Below, piece after piece: positions 15,879 to 24,850 of a stretch of DNA of 64,000 bases. The stretch is from Pseudolysinimonas_A sp947085045 (GTDB lineage: Bacteria; Actinomycetota; Actinomycetes; Actinomycetales; Microbacteriaceae). The position numbers and the translations under genes were made by a program. Where the stretch lies: contig CAMTUU010000004.1 of NCBI GenBank assembly GCA_947085045.1, forward strand, positions 62,001 to 126,000. The letters run 5' to 3'. Position 1 is the first letter of the stretch, and each line of letters opens with the position of its first letter. The notes below the pieces were generated by a model. It saw only the letters and a program-made list of their open reading frames with translations, searched no databases and was not told the origin of the DNA.

Positions 15879-17099
15879 GTGATCACTCGCAACACCAGTG
15901 CCCGCACCGCCGTGGCGCTCCTGCTGACGACCGCGGTCGTCGGGGCCCTCGCGGCCTGCTCGTCGACCCCCGCGGCCGGCAGCGACACCTACACGCTCTG
16001 GGACCCGTACCCCGACCGCGACGCCACGTCGACGTGGGCCGTCGCGATCGACGCCTGCGCCACCGACCTCGGCATCACGATCGAGCGCAACTCGGGTAAC
16101 ACCGGCGACACCGTCAAGGACCTCACGACGGCGGCGTCCAACCTGCCCGACATCGCGATGGTCGACAACCCGAAGGTCTCCACCCTCGCGGATGCCGGCC
16201 TGCTCACCACCGCCGAGGAGAACGGGCTCGACACCTCGTCGATCTCGGAGAACATCCTCAGCGCGGGTGAGATCGACGGCGAGATCTACGGCGTCCCGGT
16301 CGGCGCCAACACCCTCGGTCTCTACTACAACCCCGAGGTGCTCGACGCGGCCGGTGTCGACATCGCCACCGTCACCGACTACGCGTCGCTCACCGCCGCG
16401 CTCGAGCAGGTCGTCGCGGCCGGCAGCAAGGGCATCACGTTCTCGGCGGTCGGAACCGAAGAGGGCTCGTTCCAGTTCCTCCCGTGGTTCTGGGGTGCCG
16501 GAGCCGACCTGACCGAACTGGACTCGCCGGAGGCCGTCGCCGCCCTCGAGCTCTGGACCGGCTGGGTCACCGACGGTCTCGCGCCCAACTCGGTGATCTC
16601 CAACACCCAGGGCACCAGCTGGGACGAGTTCCTGACCGGGGAGTACGGCTTCGCCGAGAACGGCTCGTGGTTCAAGGGCGCGGCCGACGAGGCCGGCTAC
16701 CTGTCGATCCAGGTGCCGGGCATCGACGGCGGTTCCGCTCCTGCCCCGACCGGCGGCGAGTTCATCGCCATCCCGGTGCAGAAGGACACGTCGCGGTACG
16801 CCACCTCGGCCAAGATCGTCGAGTGCCTGAGCGCCGGAAGCGCGGGCGCCACGGCGCTCGGCTACATCGCTCCGACCGAAGCCGGTGTCGAGGCCCAGCT
16901 GGCCGCCGACCCGACGCTGGAGTTCTGGGCGTCCGCCGTCGCCGACGCGAAGCCGCGCACCGCCGACAACCTCGGCATCAAGTACCCGGTGATCTCGGAG
17001 CAGCTCTACACCGCTGTGCAGAACGCGCTGAGCGGAAGCGCCAGCCCGGCGGATGCGCTCGCCGCGGCGCAGGCAGCTGCGGTCGAGAAGCTCAAGTAA
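15879..17099 (+). CDS. ABC sugar transporter, solute-binding lipoprotein
   Basis: A 406-residue extracellular binding protein of the carbohydrate (CUT1) type. The signal peptide ends in the lipobox ALAAC, giving a lipid-anchored Cys at residue 27. The mature part shows the family 1 pattern: WAVAIDACATDLGITIERN..., a DIAMVDNP hinge strand, and GVPVGANTLGLYYNPEVLDAAG, the classic CUT1 signature. AGAGAGGA at 15867-15873 precedes the GTG start at 15879. It is the first gene of an operon with two permeases and a glycosidase. No ATPase gene is in the operon, so a shared MsiK-type ATPase elsewhere is expected. Confidence 0.92.
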   Translation: MITRNTSARTAVALLLTTAVVGALAACSSTPAAGSDTYTLWDPYPDRDATSTWAVAIDACATDLGITIERNSGNTGDTVKDLTTAASNLPDIAMVDNPKVSTLADAGLLTTAEENGLDTSSISENILSAGEIDGEIYGVPVGANTLGLYYNPEVLDAAGVDIATVTDYASLTAALEQVVAAGSKGITFSAVGTEEGSFQFLPWFWGAGADLTELDSPEAVAALELWTGWVTDGLAPNSVISNTQGTSWDEFLTGEYGFAENGSWFKGAADEAGYLSIQVPGIDGGSAPAPTGGEFIAIPVQKDTSRYATSAKIVECLSAGSAGATALGYIAPTEAGVEAQLAADPTLEFWASAVADAKPRTADNLGIKYPVISEQLYTAVQNALSGSASPADALAAAQAAAVEKLK

Positions 17100-17120
17100 C
17101 CCCGCCGGCAAGGAACGACC

Positions 17121-18113
17121 ATGACGACGACGCACGAATCCCCGCGATCCGAGCTGCGGCGTCGCCCGAAGGGGGCGGCGTCCCCCGCCGCCCCCTTCCC
17201 ACCCGCTCGCGTCCGCACCCGCCGACGCGAGCGGGTGCGGAGCGGCCTGATCGCCTGGGGGTTCATCGCCCCGATCGCGATCTATCTCGTGGTCTTCTAC
17301 GCCTACCCGCTCTACCGCAACCTCGACCTGAGCCTGCGCGACTACACGCTGCGCTCGTTCATCGACGGCACGGCGGAGTTCGTCGGCCTCGACAACTACG
17401 TCGCCGTCATCCAGAGCTCCACGTTCGCGCCGGCGTTCGCCAACACGGCGATCTTCACCCTCGTCTCGATCGCCTTCCAGTTCGCGATCGGCCTGGCCCT
17501 CGCGGTGTTCTTCTACCGGCGCTTCCCGCTGGCGGCGACGCTGCGGGCCCTCTTCCTCGTGCCGTGGCTGCTCCCGCTGCTGGTGTCGGCATCCATCTGG
17601 GCCTGGATGCTCAACAGCGAGTCCGGCATCGTCAACGCCGCACTCGCCGTCGTCGGCATCCCGCAGGTCAACTGGCTGACCTCGCCGCAGTGGGCGATGG
17701 TCTCGGTGCTCATCGCCAACATCTGGATCGGCATCCCGTTCAACCTCGTCATCCTCTACAGCGGGCTGCAGAACATCCCGGAGGAGATCTACGAGGCCGC
17801 CGCGCTCGACGGCGCCTCGGGGTGGCAGCGCTTCTGGCGCATCACCTTCCCCCTGCTGCGCCCGGTCTCGGCGATCACCCTGCTGCTCGGTCTCGTCTAC
17901 ACGCTCAAGGTGTTCGACATCATCTGGATCATGACCCGGGGCGGGCCAGGCGACGCCTCGGCGACCTTCGCGATCTGGTCGTACCGGCTCGGCTTCGGCA
18001 GCGGATCACCCGACCTCAGCCCGGCCGCGGCCGTGGCGAACCTGCTCATCCTCGTGGCGTTCGTGTTCGGCTTCGCCTACATCCGCACGCAGCGGAAGGC
18101 GGTGGCCCGATGA
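17121..18113 (+). CDS. ABC sugar transporter permease (MalF/UgpA type)
   Basis: A 330-residue CUT1 permease with six or so transmembrane helices. After a basic N-terminus (RRRPKGAASPAAPFPPARVRTRRRERVRSG) come the helix LIAWGFIAPIAIYLVVFYAYPLY and the conserved EAA loop (IYEAAALDGASGWQRFWRITFPLLRP), which docks the ATPase. It imports the ligand bound by the upstream lipoprotein. Its TGA overlaps the ATG of the second permease at 18110-18113, so the pair is translationally coupled and likely forms the heterodimeric channel. Confidence 0.93.
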   Translation: MTTTHESPRSELRRRPKGAASPAAPFPPARVRTRRRERVRSGLIAWGFIAPIAIYLVVFYAYPLYRNLDLSLRDYTLRSFIDGTAEFVGLDNYVAVIQSSTFAPAFANTAIFTLVSIAFQFAIGLALAVFFYRRFPLAATLRALFLVPWLLPLLVSASIWAWMLNSESGIVNAALAVVGIPQVNWLTSPQWAMVSVLIANIWIGIPFNLVILYSGLQNIPEEIYEAAALDGASGWQRFWRITFPLLRPVSAITLLLGLVYTLKVFDIIWIMTRGGPGDASATFAIWSYRLGFGSGSPDLSPAAAVANLLILVAFVFGFAYIRTQRKAVAR

Positions 18114-18928
18114 GGCCGAAGCGGTCGCTGCTCGCGACGGCGGTCGGGGTCGCGCTCACCGCGATCATGCTGTTCCCGCTCTATTGGATGGTCAACGTCT
18201 CGCTCACGCCGCGCACCGAGCTCCGGGCCGACCCGCCGAGCCTGTTCCCGCTCACGCCGACGTTCGACGGATACTCGACGGTGCTCGGGCAGCAACTCCC
18301 GTACCTCGGCACCAGTTTCGTGATCGGGCTCGGGACGGTGCTGCTGACCCTCGTGCTCTCCGCGCCGGCGGCGTTCGCCCTCGCCAAACTCCGGCCGTTC
18401 GGGGGCACCGCGCTCAGCTTCGTGCTGCTCACCGCGCAGATGATCCCCGGCATCATCATGGCGATGGGGTTCTACCTCATCTTCAACGCGTGGGGCCTGC
18501 TCGACAGCATCCCGGGACTGATCCTCGCCGACTCGACCCTCGCCGTCCCCGTCGCGGTGCTCATCTTCACGGCGTTCATGTCGGGCATCCCCGACGAGCT
18601 GATCGCGGCGGCGAAGATCGACGGCGCCGGGGCGTGGCGCACCTTCCGCTCGATCGTGCTGCCGGTGAGCCGCAACTCGATCGTGACGGTCTCGCTGTTC
18701 ACGTTCCTCTGGGCGTGGTCGGACTTCCTGTTCGCCTCGACGCTCGACCGCGGCGGCGACCTCCAGCCGATCACGATGGGCATCTACCGCTACATCGGCA
18801 ACAACACCCAGGACTGGAACGCCATCATGGCGACCGCCGTCGTGGCCTCCATCCCGGCGACGGTGCTGCTCGTCGTCGCCCAGCGCTACGTCGCCGCGGG
18901 GGTCACCGCCGGCGCCGTCAAAGACTGA
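18110..18928 (+). CDS. ABC sugar transporter permease (MalG/UgpE type)
   Basis: A 272-residue second CUT1 permease with six predicted helices. It has the N-terminal helix LATAVGVALTAIMLFPLYWMV, MSFNVSLTP-like VNVSLTPRTEL, the EAA loop (ELIAAAKIDGAGAWRTFRSIVLPVSR), and the usual short C-terminus (VTAGAVKD). The start ATG is inside the stop of the upstream permease. A much longer out-of-phase frame covering this region is a shadow. The GH63-like gene follows 34 bp later. Confidence 0.93.
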   Translation: MRPKRSLLATAVGVALTAIMLFPLYWMVNVSLTPRTELRADPPSLFPLTPTFDGYSTVLGQQLPYLGTSFVIGLGTVLLTLVLSAPAAFALAKLRPFGGTALSFVLLTAQMIPGIIMAMGFYLIFNAWGLLDSIPGLILADSTLAVPVAVLIFTAFMSGIPDELIAAAKIDGAGAWRTFRSIVLPVSRNSIVTVSLFTFLWAWSDFLFASTLDRGGDLQPITMGIYRYIGNNTQDWNAIMATAVVASIPATVLLVVAQRYVAAGVTAGAVKD

Positions 18929-18962
18929 CCCCCTTCCTTTCCGTTCCATCCTGAGGACCGTC

Positions 18963-20675
18963 ATGCCATCCGCCGTCTCCGATTCCCCGCGCTTCGACGT
19001 CACCGAGATCCCGTTCAGCCTGCGCGGCTCGTGGCTCGACCTGTCGCCCGTCGTCGGCTTGCACACCCACGCCGCCGACATCCACGTGGTGTCGCACCAG
19101 ACCGGCATCCACGGGGTGCTGGCCCTCATCCCGCAGCTCGCGGGTACCCGCGTCGAGACCGAACTCGCGGCGACCCCGTCGGTGCTGCGCTGGCGTCACG
19201 ACCACGGCCGCATCGAGGCGACGTTCGACGGCACCGAGACGATCCGGCTGCGGGGCACCGATCTCGACCTGCGCCTCGAGGACGCCGCGGGAGGGTTGAC
19301 CCCGTTCACCGGGTCGTACCTGTTCACCGAACCGGGCACCGCGTCGCCGGTGTTCACGTCCTACGAGACCGGGCGGCGGTACCGGGTGACGCCGGTGAGC
19401 GGAACGCTGCACGTCGACGGCGACGGAGCGCTCGGGGTGTCCGCCCGTGCGGTCACGGTGACCGGCGACCGCTGGGAGATCGCGATCGAGGAGTTCACCG
19501 CGGCGCGGCCGCCCTACCGGCGCGCACGGTCGTTCGACGAGATCGTCGCCGAGAACGCGGCGGAGTTCAGCTCCTACCTCGAGGCGCTCGCCCCGTGGCG
19601 CAGCTCCGCGACGCCCGGCGCCCCCCTGGCCGCCTACGTGCTCTGGTCGGCGACCGTCGCTCCGCTCGGCTTCCTCGGCCGCGAGTCGATCCTGATGTCG
19701 AAGCACTGGATGGACAAGGTCTGGAGCTGGGATCACTGCTTCAACGCCCTCGCCCTCGCCCCGGGGCTGCCGGGCAACGCCCTCGACCAGTTCCTCGCCC
19801 CGTTCGACCATCAGGATGCCGCGGGCGCGCCGCCGGATTCGGTCACGCACTCCGAGGTGCTCTACAACTACGTGAAGCCCCCGATCCACGGCTGGGCGCT
19901 CACGAAGCTGCGGGCCCGGCTCGGCACGCCGCTGACGCGCGCCCAGCTCGTCGACGTCTACGGACGGCTCAGCCGGTGGAGCCGCTTCTGGCTCGACTCC
20001 CGCCGCGTCGCGGGCCACGCGCTGCCGTACTACCAGCACGGCAACGACAGCGGCTGGGACAACGCGACGACGTTCGACCGCGATCGGCTGATCGAATCGC
20101 CCGACCTCGCCGCGTTCCTGGTCGTGCAACTCGACGTGCTGAACGGGCTGGCCCACGAACTCGGCAACGGCGAGGCCGCGGGCTGGGCGACGGAACGGGA
20201 TGCTGTGCTCGCCGGGCTGCTCACCGAACTCTGGGACGGCACCGACCTCGTCGCCCGGGGAGCCGTGTCGCGCGAGCCGAGTACCGCCACCAGTCTGCTG
20301 AATCTGCTACCCGTTCTCGCCGGCGAGCGACTTCCGCGCGCCGTGCGCGATCGCCTGGCCGCCCGGATCGCCGAGCACCTCACCGAGTTCGGCCCGGCGA
20401 CCGAGATCCCCGGCACCGAGCACTACGAGTCGGACGGCTACTGGCGTGGTCCGATCTGGGCGCCGTCGACGGTGCTCATCGAGTCGGGCCTCCGGGCGAG
20501 CGGGTACCCCGAACTCGCCGACACGGTGAGCGCGCGGTTCCGGGCGCTGTGCGAGAAGTCGGGGTTCGCGGAGAATTTCGACGCGGTGACCGGTGCGGGC
20601 CTGCGGGATCGCGCCTACTCGTGGACCGCGAGCTCGTACCTGCTGCTCGCGAGCGAAGCCGTGGCGCGCGGCTAG
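18963..20675 (+). CDS. GH63-like (alpha/alpha)6 glycosidase
   Basis: A 570-residue cytosolic glycoside hydrolase; no signal peptide. An N-terminal beta-rich region (to ~200) precedes an alpha/alpha toroid. Motifs are LMSKHWMDKVWSWDHCFNALAL, the catalytic-acid region YYQHGNDSGWDNATTFD, and YESDGYWRGPIWAPSTVLIESGL, which fit GH63-type exo-alpha-glucosidases; automated pipelines often label such proteins amylo-alpha-1,6-glucosidase. A good ribosome binding site (TGAGGA) precedes the ATG. Following the transporter genes, it presumably trims the imported oligosaccharide. Its TAG shares the tetranucleotide CTAG (20672-20675) with the stop of the convergent gene. Confidence 0.85.
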   Translation: MPSAVSDSPRFDVTEIPFSLRGSWLDLSPVVGLHTHAADIHVVSHQTGIHGVLALIPQLAGTRVETELAATPSVLRWRHDHGRIEATFDGTETIRLRGTDLDLRLEDAAGGLTPFTGSYLFTEPGTASPVFTSYETGRRYRVTPVSGTLHVDGDGALGVSARAVTVTGDRWEIAIEEFTAARPPYRRARSFDEIVAENAAEFSSYLEALAPWRSSATPGAPLAAYVLWSATVAPLGFLGRESILMSKHWMDKVWSWDHCFNALALAPGLPGNALDQFLAPFDHQDAAGAPPDSVTHSEVLYNYVKPPIHGWALTKLRARLGTPLTRAQLVDVYGRLSRWSRFWLDSRRVAGHALPYYQHGNDSGWDNATTFDRDRLIESPDLAAFLVVQLDVLNGLAHELGNGEAAGWATERDAVLAGLLTELWDGTDLVARGAVSREPSTATSLLNLLPVLAGERLPRAVRDRLAARIAEHLTEFGPATEIPGTEHYESDGYWRGPIWAPSTVLIESGLRASGYPELADTVSARFRALCEKSGFAENFDAVTGAGLRDRAYSWTASSYLLLASEAVARG

Positions 20676-21223
20676 AGCGCGCCGCGCTCGTCGGCGAGAG
20701 CCGCGAGATCGTCCGCCAGTCCGGCGAGACCGGCGGCGCGCTCGGCCGGGTCGCTCGCCGCACGCGGGCTCGGGTCGTGCCGCGCCGTGGTGATCTCGTC
20801 GAGCGCCGCCGCGCGCGCCTCCGCGACGAGGGCGAGCACGGCATCCTCGTCCTTCGCGATGTCGCGGAGTCGCGCGGCGATCTTGGTGAGCACGCGGATG
20901 CGCCTCTTCAGCACGGGGGCGTCACGCGAGCGGAAGTCGGCCGGATGCTGGGCGCGCCCCTGCTTCTTGCGCGCGCGCTGGCGCTCCGCCTCGAGCCGCG
21001 CGATGTCGGCGTCATTCTCGGCGGCGATGACCTCGAACTCCTTGGCGACGGCATCGAGCCACCAGGACTGCTCGTAGTCGGCGTTGTCGCGGAGGGCCCG
21101 CACGATCAGCAGGTTCTTCACGGCGCTGCGCACCGCCGCGGTGGCGAGGATGAGGGCATCCGTGACGACGTCGGACTTGCGCGACTTCGCGGAGAAGTTG
21201 CCCTCGCCCGCTCCGATCACCAT
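20672..21223 (-). CDS. hypothetical coiled-coil protein
   Basis: A 183-residue soluble protein I do not recognise securely; relatives in the family are sometimes labelled asparagine synthase without supporting motifs. It starts MVIGAGEGNFSAKSRKSDVV. A long charged helical stretch follows (VAAVRSAVKNLLIVRALRDNADYEQSWWLDAVAKEFEV...), then DADIARLEAERQRARKKQGRAQHPADFRSRD and a second helical region; heptads suggest coiled coil. No catalytic motif, signal or membrane segment. Start ATG 21223 chosen because upstream codons are out of pattern. It converges on the glycosidase, the two stops sharing CTAG. Confidence 0.65.
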   Translation of the reverse strand: MVIGAGEGNFSAKSRKSDVVTDALILATAAVRSAVKNLLIVRALRDNADYEQSWWLDAVAKEFEVIAAENDADIARLEAERQRARKKQGRAQHPADFRSRDAPVLKRRIRVLTKIAARLRDIAKDEDAVLALVAEARAAALDEITTARHDPSPRAASDPAERAAGLAGLADDLAALADERGAL

Positions 21224-21286
21224 GATCCCGAGCTTAGGGATGTCAACCCCGCGCGAACGGGCGGACCCCGGACGTACCGTCGCGAC

Positions 21287-21397
21287 ATGAGCGACATCCC
21301 CAAGCCCGAGAACCAGCAGGAGAGCCACGACCCGGAGACCGAGGAGGACACCGCGTCCGGCGGTCCCGCGGATCCGCCGTCGGGCGGCCATGACTGA
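21287..21397 (+). CDS. 36-residue acidic peptide
   Basis: A short open frame beginning MSDIPKPENQQESHDPETEE and rich in Asp, Glu, Ser, Gly and Pro; no hydrophobic segment. It is divergent from the coiled-coil gene with a 63-bp gap, and its stop overlaps the start of the next membrane-protein gene by 8 bp, which supports translation of both. No strong ribosome binding site precedes it, though TACCGT at about 21274-21279 could be a -10 for a near-leaderless transcript. Disordered; function unknown. Confidence 0.5.
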   Translation: MSDIPKPENQQESHDPETEEDTASGGPADPPSGGHD

Positions 21398-21722
21398 GGT
21401 CGAGCCCGGACAGCTCTGGGAGGTCGGCCGAGCGGAGCGCAAAGCCGTCTCGCTGTTCATCGGCTGCGCGCTCGTCGCCGGCGTTGTCGTCGCCGGGATC
21501 ACGGTCGCGAAGTGGGGCGGCGGCATCCTCGACAACCGCGTCGAGCCGCTGTTCTGGGCGGGCGCGATCCTCGGCGGTCTCGCACTCGCGGTGCTCGGTC
21601 TCGCCACGCTGCCGCGACGGTCGGCCCGGCTCATCACCGCGCTCAGCCGCATCGGGGTCGTGCTGTTCCTCGTCGCGCCGACGCTGTGCATCGTCGCGAT
21701 CTTCTGGGACTACTGGATCTGA
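21390..21722 (+). CDS. small three-helix membrane protein
   Basis: A 110-residue integral membrane protein with three hydrophobic helices: LFIGCALVAGVVVAGITVA, LFWAGAILGGLALAVLGLAT and IGVVLFLVAPTLCIVAIFW. It opens MTEVEPGQLWEVGRAERK and has a basic loop (LPRRSARLI) between helices 2 and 3. It overlaps the preceding 36-residue acidic peptide gene. I do not recognise the family; its conserved-looking topology and coupling suggest the two small proteins work together. Confidence 0.62.
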   Translation: MTEVEPGQLWEVGRAERKAVSLFIGCALVAGVVVAGITVAKWGGGILDNRVEPLFWAGAILGGLALAVLGLATLPRRSARLITALSRIGVVLFLVAPTLCIVAIFWDYWI

Positions 21723-21779
21723 GTCACGCCGAGGGAGCCGACCGCCCGCGACCGCTCACGCACGCCGCCGACCGGGTCG

Positions 21780-23300
21780 CTACAGTCCCTGCGCCAGCCG
21801 GTAGTACGCGGCGTTCCAGCGCAATTCGCGGTCGAAATCCTCGGTCGTCGTGTTCTCGTCGATGACCAGCAGCTCGACCCCCGACATCTTCGCGAAGTCG
21901 CGGAACACGTCGACCCCCACCTGCGTCGTCATGACGGTGTGGTGGGCAGCGCCGGCGTGCAGCCAGGCGGTCGCCGAGGTGCGGAAGTCGGGGCGCGGCT
22001 TCCACACCGCGTGACCGACGGGCAGCTTCGGCATCGGCGCGGGCAGCGGCACGTTGTCGACGACGTTCGCGACGAGTCGGAAGCGCTCCCGCATGTCGCT
22101 GAGGGCGACGACGAGGGCGGGGCCGGGGTCGGCGGTGAAGACCAGGCGCACCGGATCCTCCTTGCCGCCGATGCCGAGCGGGTGGATCTCGAGGCGCGGC
22201 TTCGCGGTGGTGAGCGACGGCGAGACCTCGAGCATGTGGGCGCCCAGGATGACCTCGTTCCCGGGTTCCAGGTGGTACGTGTAATCCTCCATGAGCGAGG
22301 CGCCGCCCGGCAGGCCCGCACCCATGACCGCGGCGGTGCGCACGAGCACGGCGGTCTTCCAGTCGCCTTCCGCGCCGAAGCCGTAGCCGTCGGCCATCAG
22401 GCGCTGCACGGCGAGACCGGGCAGCTGGCGCAGCTCGCCGAGGTCTTCGAAGGAGTCGGTGAAGGCCGAGAAGCCGCCCTCCTCGAGGAACGCGCGCAGA
22501 GCGACCTCGATCCGGGCGCCCTCCCGCAGGGATTCGTGCCGCGAGCCGTCGACCCGCAACTCGGGCACGACCTCGTACGCGTCGAGGTACTCGGCGACGA
22601 GTTCGTCGACGGAAGCGTCGGACACCGCCTCGACGGCCGCGACGAGGTCGTTGACGCCCCAGGTGTTGATCTGCACCCCGAGCCGGATCTCCGCCTCGGT
22701 CTTGTCGCCCTCGGTCACCGCGACGTAGCGCATGTTGTCGCCGAAACGGGCCACCTTCATGCCGCGGGTGGCGGCGCGGCCGGCGGCGGCCCGGCTCCAC
22801 ACGCCCACGCGCGCGGTGACCTCGGGGTCGGAGACATGACCCACCACGGTCGTGCGCGGGATGCCGAGACGGGTCTCGATGTACCCGAACTCGCGGTCGC
22901 CGTGCGCGGCCTGGTTGAGGTTCATGAAGTCGAAGTCGATCTCGCCCCACGGCAGGTCGACGTTGGCCTGCGTGTGCAGGTGCAGCAGCGGCTTGGCGAG
23001 CGCGTCGAGTCCGGCGATCCACATCTTCGCGGGGCTGAAGGTGTGCATCCAGGCGATCACGCCGATGACACTGTCGTCGGAGTTCGCGTCGAGCATCGTT
23101 CGGCGGATCGCGTCGCTGTCGGTCAGCACCGGCTTCCAGACGACGGTGACCGGGATGTCGGACGACTCGGCGAGACCCGTCGCGACGGCCTGCGACTGGG
23201 TCGCGACCTGGTGGAGCGTCTCCTCGCCGTAGAGGCCCTGGCTGCCGGTGAGGAACCAGACGACCTTGGTCGACAGGTCGGGGACGATCGAGCGGGACAT
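21780..23300 (-). CDS. araA: L-arabinose isomerase
   Basis: A 506-residue AraA converting L-arabinose to L-ribulose, close to the usual 500. Conserved blocks include VWFLTGSQGLYGEETLHQV at the N-terminus, WMHTFSPAKMWI, and the Mn-site regions FGAEGDWKTA, MEDYTYHLEPGNEVILGAHMLEV and AGAAHHTVMT that carry the Glu and His ligands. ATG at 23300 is preceded by GGAGAACC. It is third in the araD-araB-araA order, 17 bp after araB, on the strand opposite the sugar ABC operon. Confidence 0.97.
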   Translation of the reverse strand: MSRSIVPDLSTKVVWFLTGSQGLYGEETLHQVATQSQAVATGLAESSDIPVTVVWKPVLTDSDAIRRTMLDANSDDSVIGVIAWMHTFSPAKMWIAGLDALAKPLLHLHTQANVDLPWGEIDFDFMNLNQAAHGDREFGYIETRLGIPRTTVVGHVSDPEVTARVGVWSRAAAGRAATRGMKVARFGDNMRYVAVTEGDKTEAEIRLGVQINTWGVNDLVAAVEAVSDASVDELVAEYLDAYEVVPELRVDGSRHESLREGARIEVALRAFLEEGGFSAFTDSFEDLGELRQLPGLAVQRLMADGYGFGAEGDWKTAVLVRTAAVMGAGLPGGASLMEDYTYHLEPGNEVILGAHMLEVSPSLTTAKPRLEIHPLGIGGKEDPVRLVFTADPGPALVVALSDMRERFRLVANVVDNVPLPAPMPKLPVGHAVWKPRPDFRTSATAWLHAGAAHHTVMTTQVGVDVFRDFAKMSGVELLVIDENTTTEDFDRELRWNAAYYRLAQGL

Positions 23301-23317
23301 GTGGTTCTCCAGGAGGG

Positions 23318-24850
23318 TCAGAGGGCGGTGACGGCGGCGAGCTCGACGGCGAGGCCGGCGCGGTAGCGGTCGAGGTAGGCGGTGAATCCGGCGACGTCCG
23401 CGGGATCGGGGTCGACACGGGATGCCGTGGTGCGCGCGAAGACGTGGTCGCGGAGGTAGGCGGCGAGGTCGCCCCCACCCGCACCGGTGAAGGCGGCGAG
23501 CACGGCGGCGCCCCACGCGCCGCCCTCGGAGGCGCTCTCCGCGACCTCCACGGGGGCGTCGAGCGCGGCCGCGAGGAAGCGCTGCGCCACCCCCGCCGTG
23601 CGGAACATGCCGCCGTGCGCCGACATCCGCTCGAGCGCGACGTTCTCGTCGGTCAGCGCGCGCATGCCGAGGGCGAGCGTGCCGAAGACGCCGTAGAGGT
23701 GGGCGCGCATCGCGTTGGCGAGGGTGAGGCGGCTGTCGGGCGTGCGCACGAACAGCGGCCGGCCCTCGGGCAGCCCGGCGATCGGCTCGCCCGCGAGGTG
23801 GTTGTAGGCGAGGAGGCCGCCGGCATCCGGGGCGCCGTCGAGGGCTTCGCGGAACAGCACGTCGTAGGTGGCGTCGACGTCGAGGTCGACGCCGGCCGCG
23901 GAGGCGAAGCGCTGGAACATCCCGACCCACGCCGCGAGTTCGCTCGCCCCGTTGTTGCAGTGCACCATCGCGACGGGGTGGCCCGACGGCGTCGTGACCA
24001 CGTCGAGCTCGTGGTGCACGTGGGCGAGCGGTCGTTCGAGCACGACCATCGCGAAGATGCTCGTGCCGGCGCTCACGTTGCCGGTGCGCGGGGCGACGGC
24101 GTTCGTCGCGACCATGCCCGTTCCCGCGTCGCCCTCGGGCGGGCAGAACACGGCACCCGGGCGCAGGGCGCCGCTCGGGTCGAGCAGTGCGGCGCCCTCG
24201 GCGGTCAGCGCGCCGGCGGGCTGACCGGCGACGAGCACCTCGGGCAGCAGCGTCGCCACGGGCACCGGCAGCGCGCCGAGGCGGTCGTAGCGCGCGAGGA
24301 AGTCGGCGTCGTAGCCGGTGCCGTCGATCGGGAACATGCCCGACGCGTCGCCGATGCCGAGCACCCGTCGCCCGGTGAGCTTCTCGTGCACGTACCCGGC
24401 GAGAGTCGTCACCGACGCGATCGCCGGCACGTGCGGCTCGGCGTCGCGCGCAGCCTGGTGCAGATGCGCGATCGACCAGCGCAGCGGGATGTTGACCCCG
24501 AACAGCCCGGTCAGCTCGGTGGCCGCCTCGCCGGTGTTCGTGTTGCGCCAGGTGCGGAACGGAACGAGCAGCTCACCCGCCGCGTCGAACGCGAGGTAGC
24601 CGTGCATCATCGCCGAGACGCCGATCGCGGCGAGCTCGGTCGGCGCCTCGCCCAGCTCGCGCACGAGGTCGGCGTAGGCCACCTGGAGTCCCGTCCAGAC
24701 GTCGTCGAGGTCGTAGGTCCACAGCCCGTCGACGAGAAGGTTCTCCCACTCGTGGCTGCCCGTCGCCAGCACGACCGTCGGGTCGTCGGCATCCACGAGG
24801 CACGCCTTGATGCGGGTCGAGCCGAGCTCGACCCCGAGCACCGCGTTCAT
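23318..24850 (-). CDS. araB: FGGY-family kinase, probable ribulokinase
   Basis: A 510-residue FGGY carbohydrate kinase. The ATP-binding ATPase fold begins VLGVELGSTRIKACLVD; later are GVSAMMHGYLAFD, TGNVSAGTSIFAMVV and ERMSAHGGMFRTAGVAQRFLAAALD, the adenosine-binding segment. Its place between araD and araA predicts phosphorylation of L-ribulose, although by sequence style it is closer to actinobacterial FGGY kinases than to the E. coli AraB. Its ATG overlaps the araD stop (ATGA, 24847-24850). Confidence 0.9.
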   Translation of the reverse strand: MNAVLGVELGSTRIKACLVDADDPTVVLATGSHEWENLLVDGLWTYDLDDVWTGLQVAYADLVRELGEAPTELAAIGVSAMMHGYLAFDAAGELLVPFRTWRNTNTGEAATELTGLFGVNIPLRWSIAHLHQAARDAEPHVPAIASVTTLAGYVHEKLTGRRVLGIGDASGMFPIDGTGYDADFLARYDRLGALPVPVATLLPEVLVAGQPAGALTAEGAALLDPSGALRPGAVFCPPEGDAGTGMVATNAVAPRTGNVSAGTSIFAMVVLERPLAHVHHELDVVTTPSGHPVAMVHCNNGASELAAWVGMFQRFASAAGVDLDVDATYDVLFREALDGAPDAGGLLAYNHLAGEPIAGLPEGRPLFVRTPDSRLTLANAMRAHLYGVFGTLALGMRALTDENVALERMSAHGGMFRTAGVAQRFLAAALDAPVEVAESASEGGAWGAAVLAAFTGAGGGDLAAYLRDHVFARTTASRVDPDPADVAGFTAYLDRYRAGLAVELAAVTAL

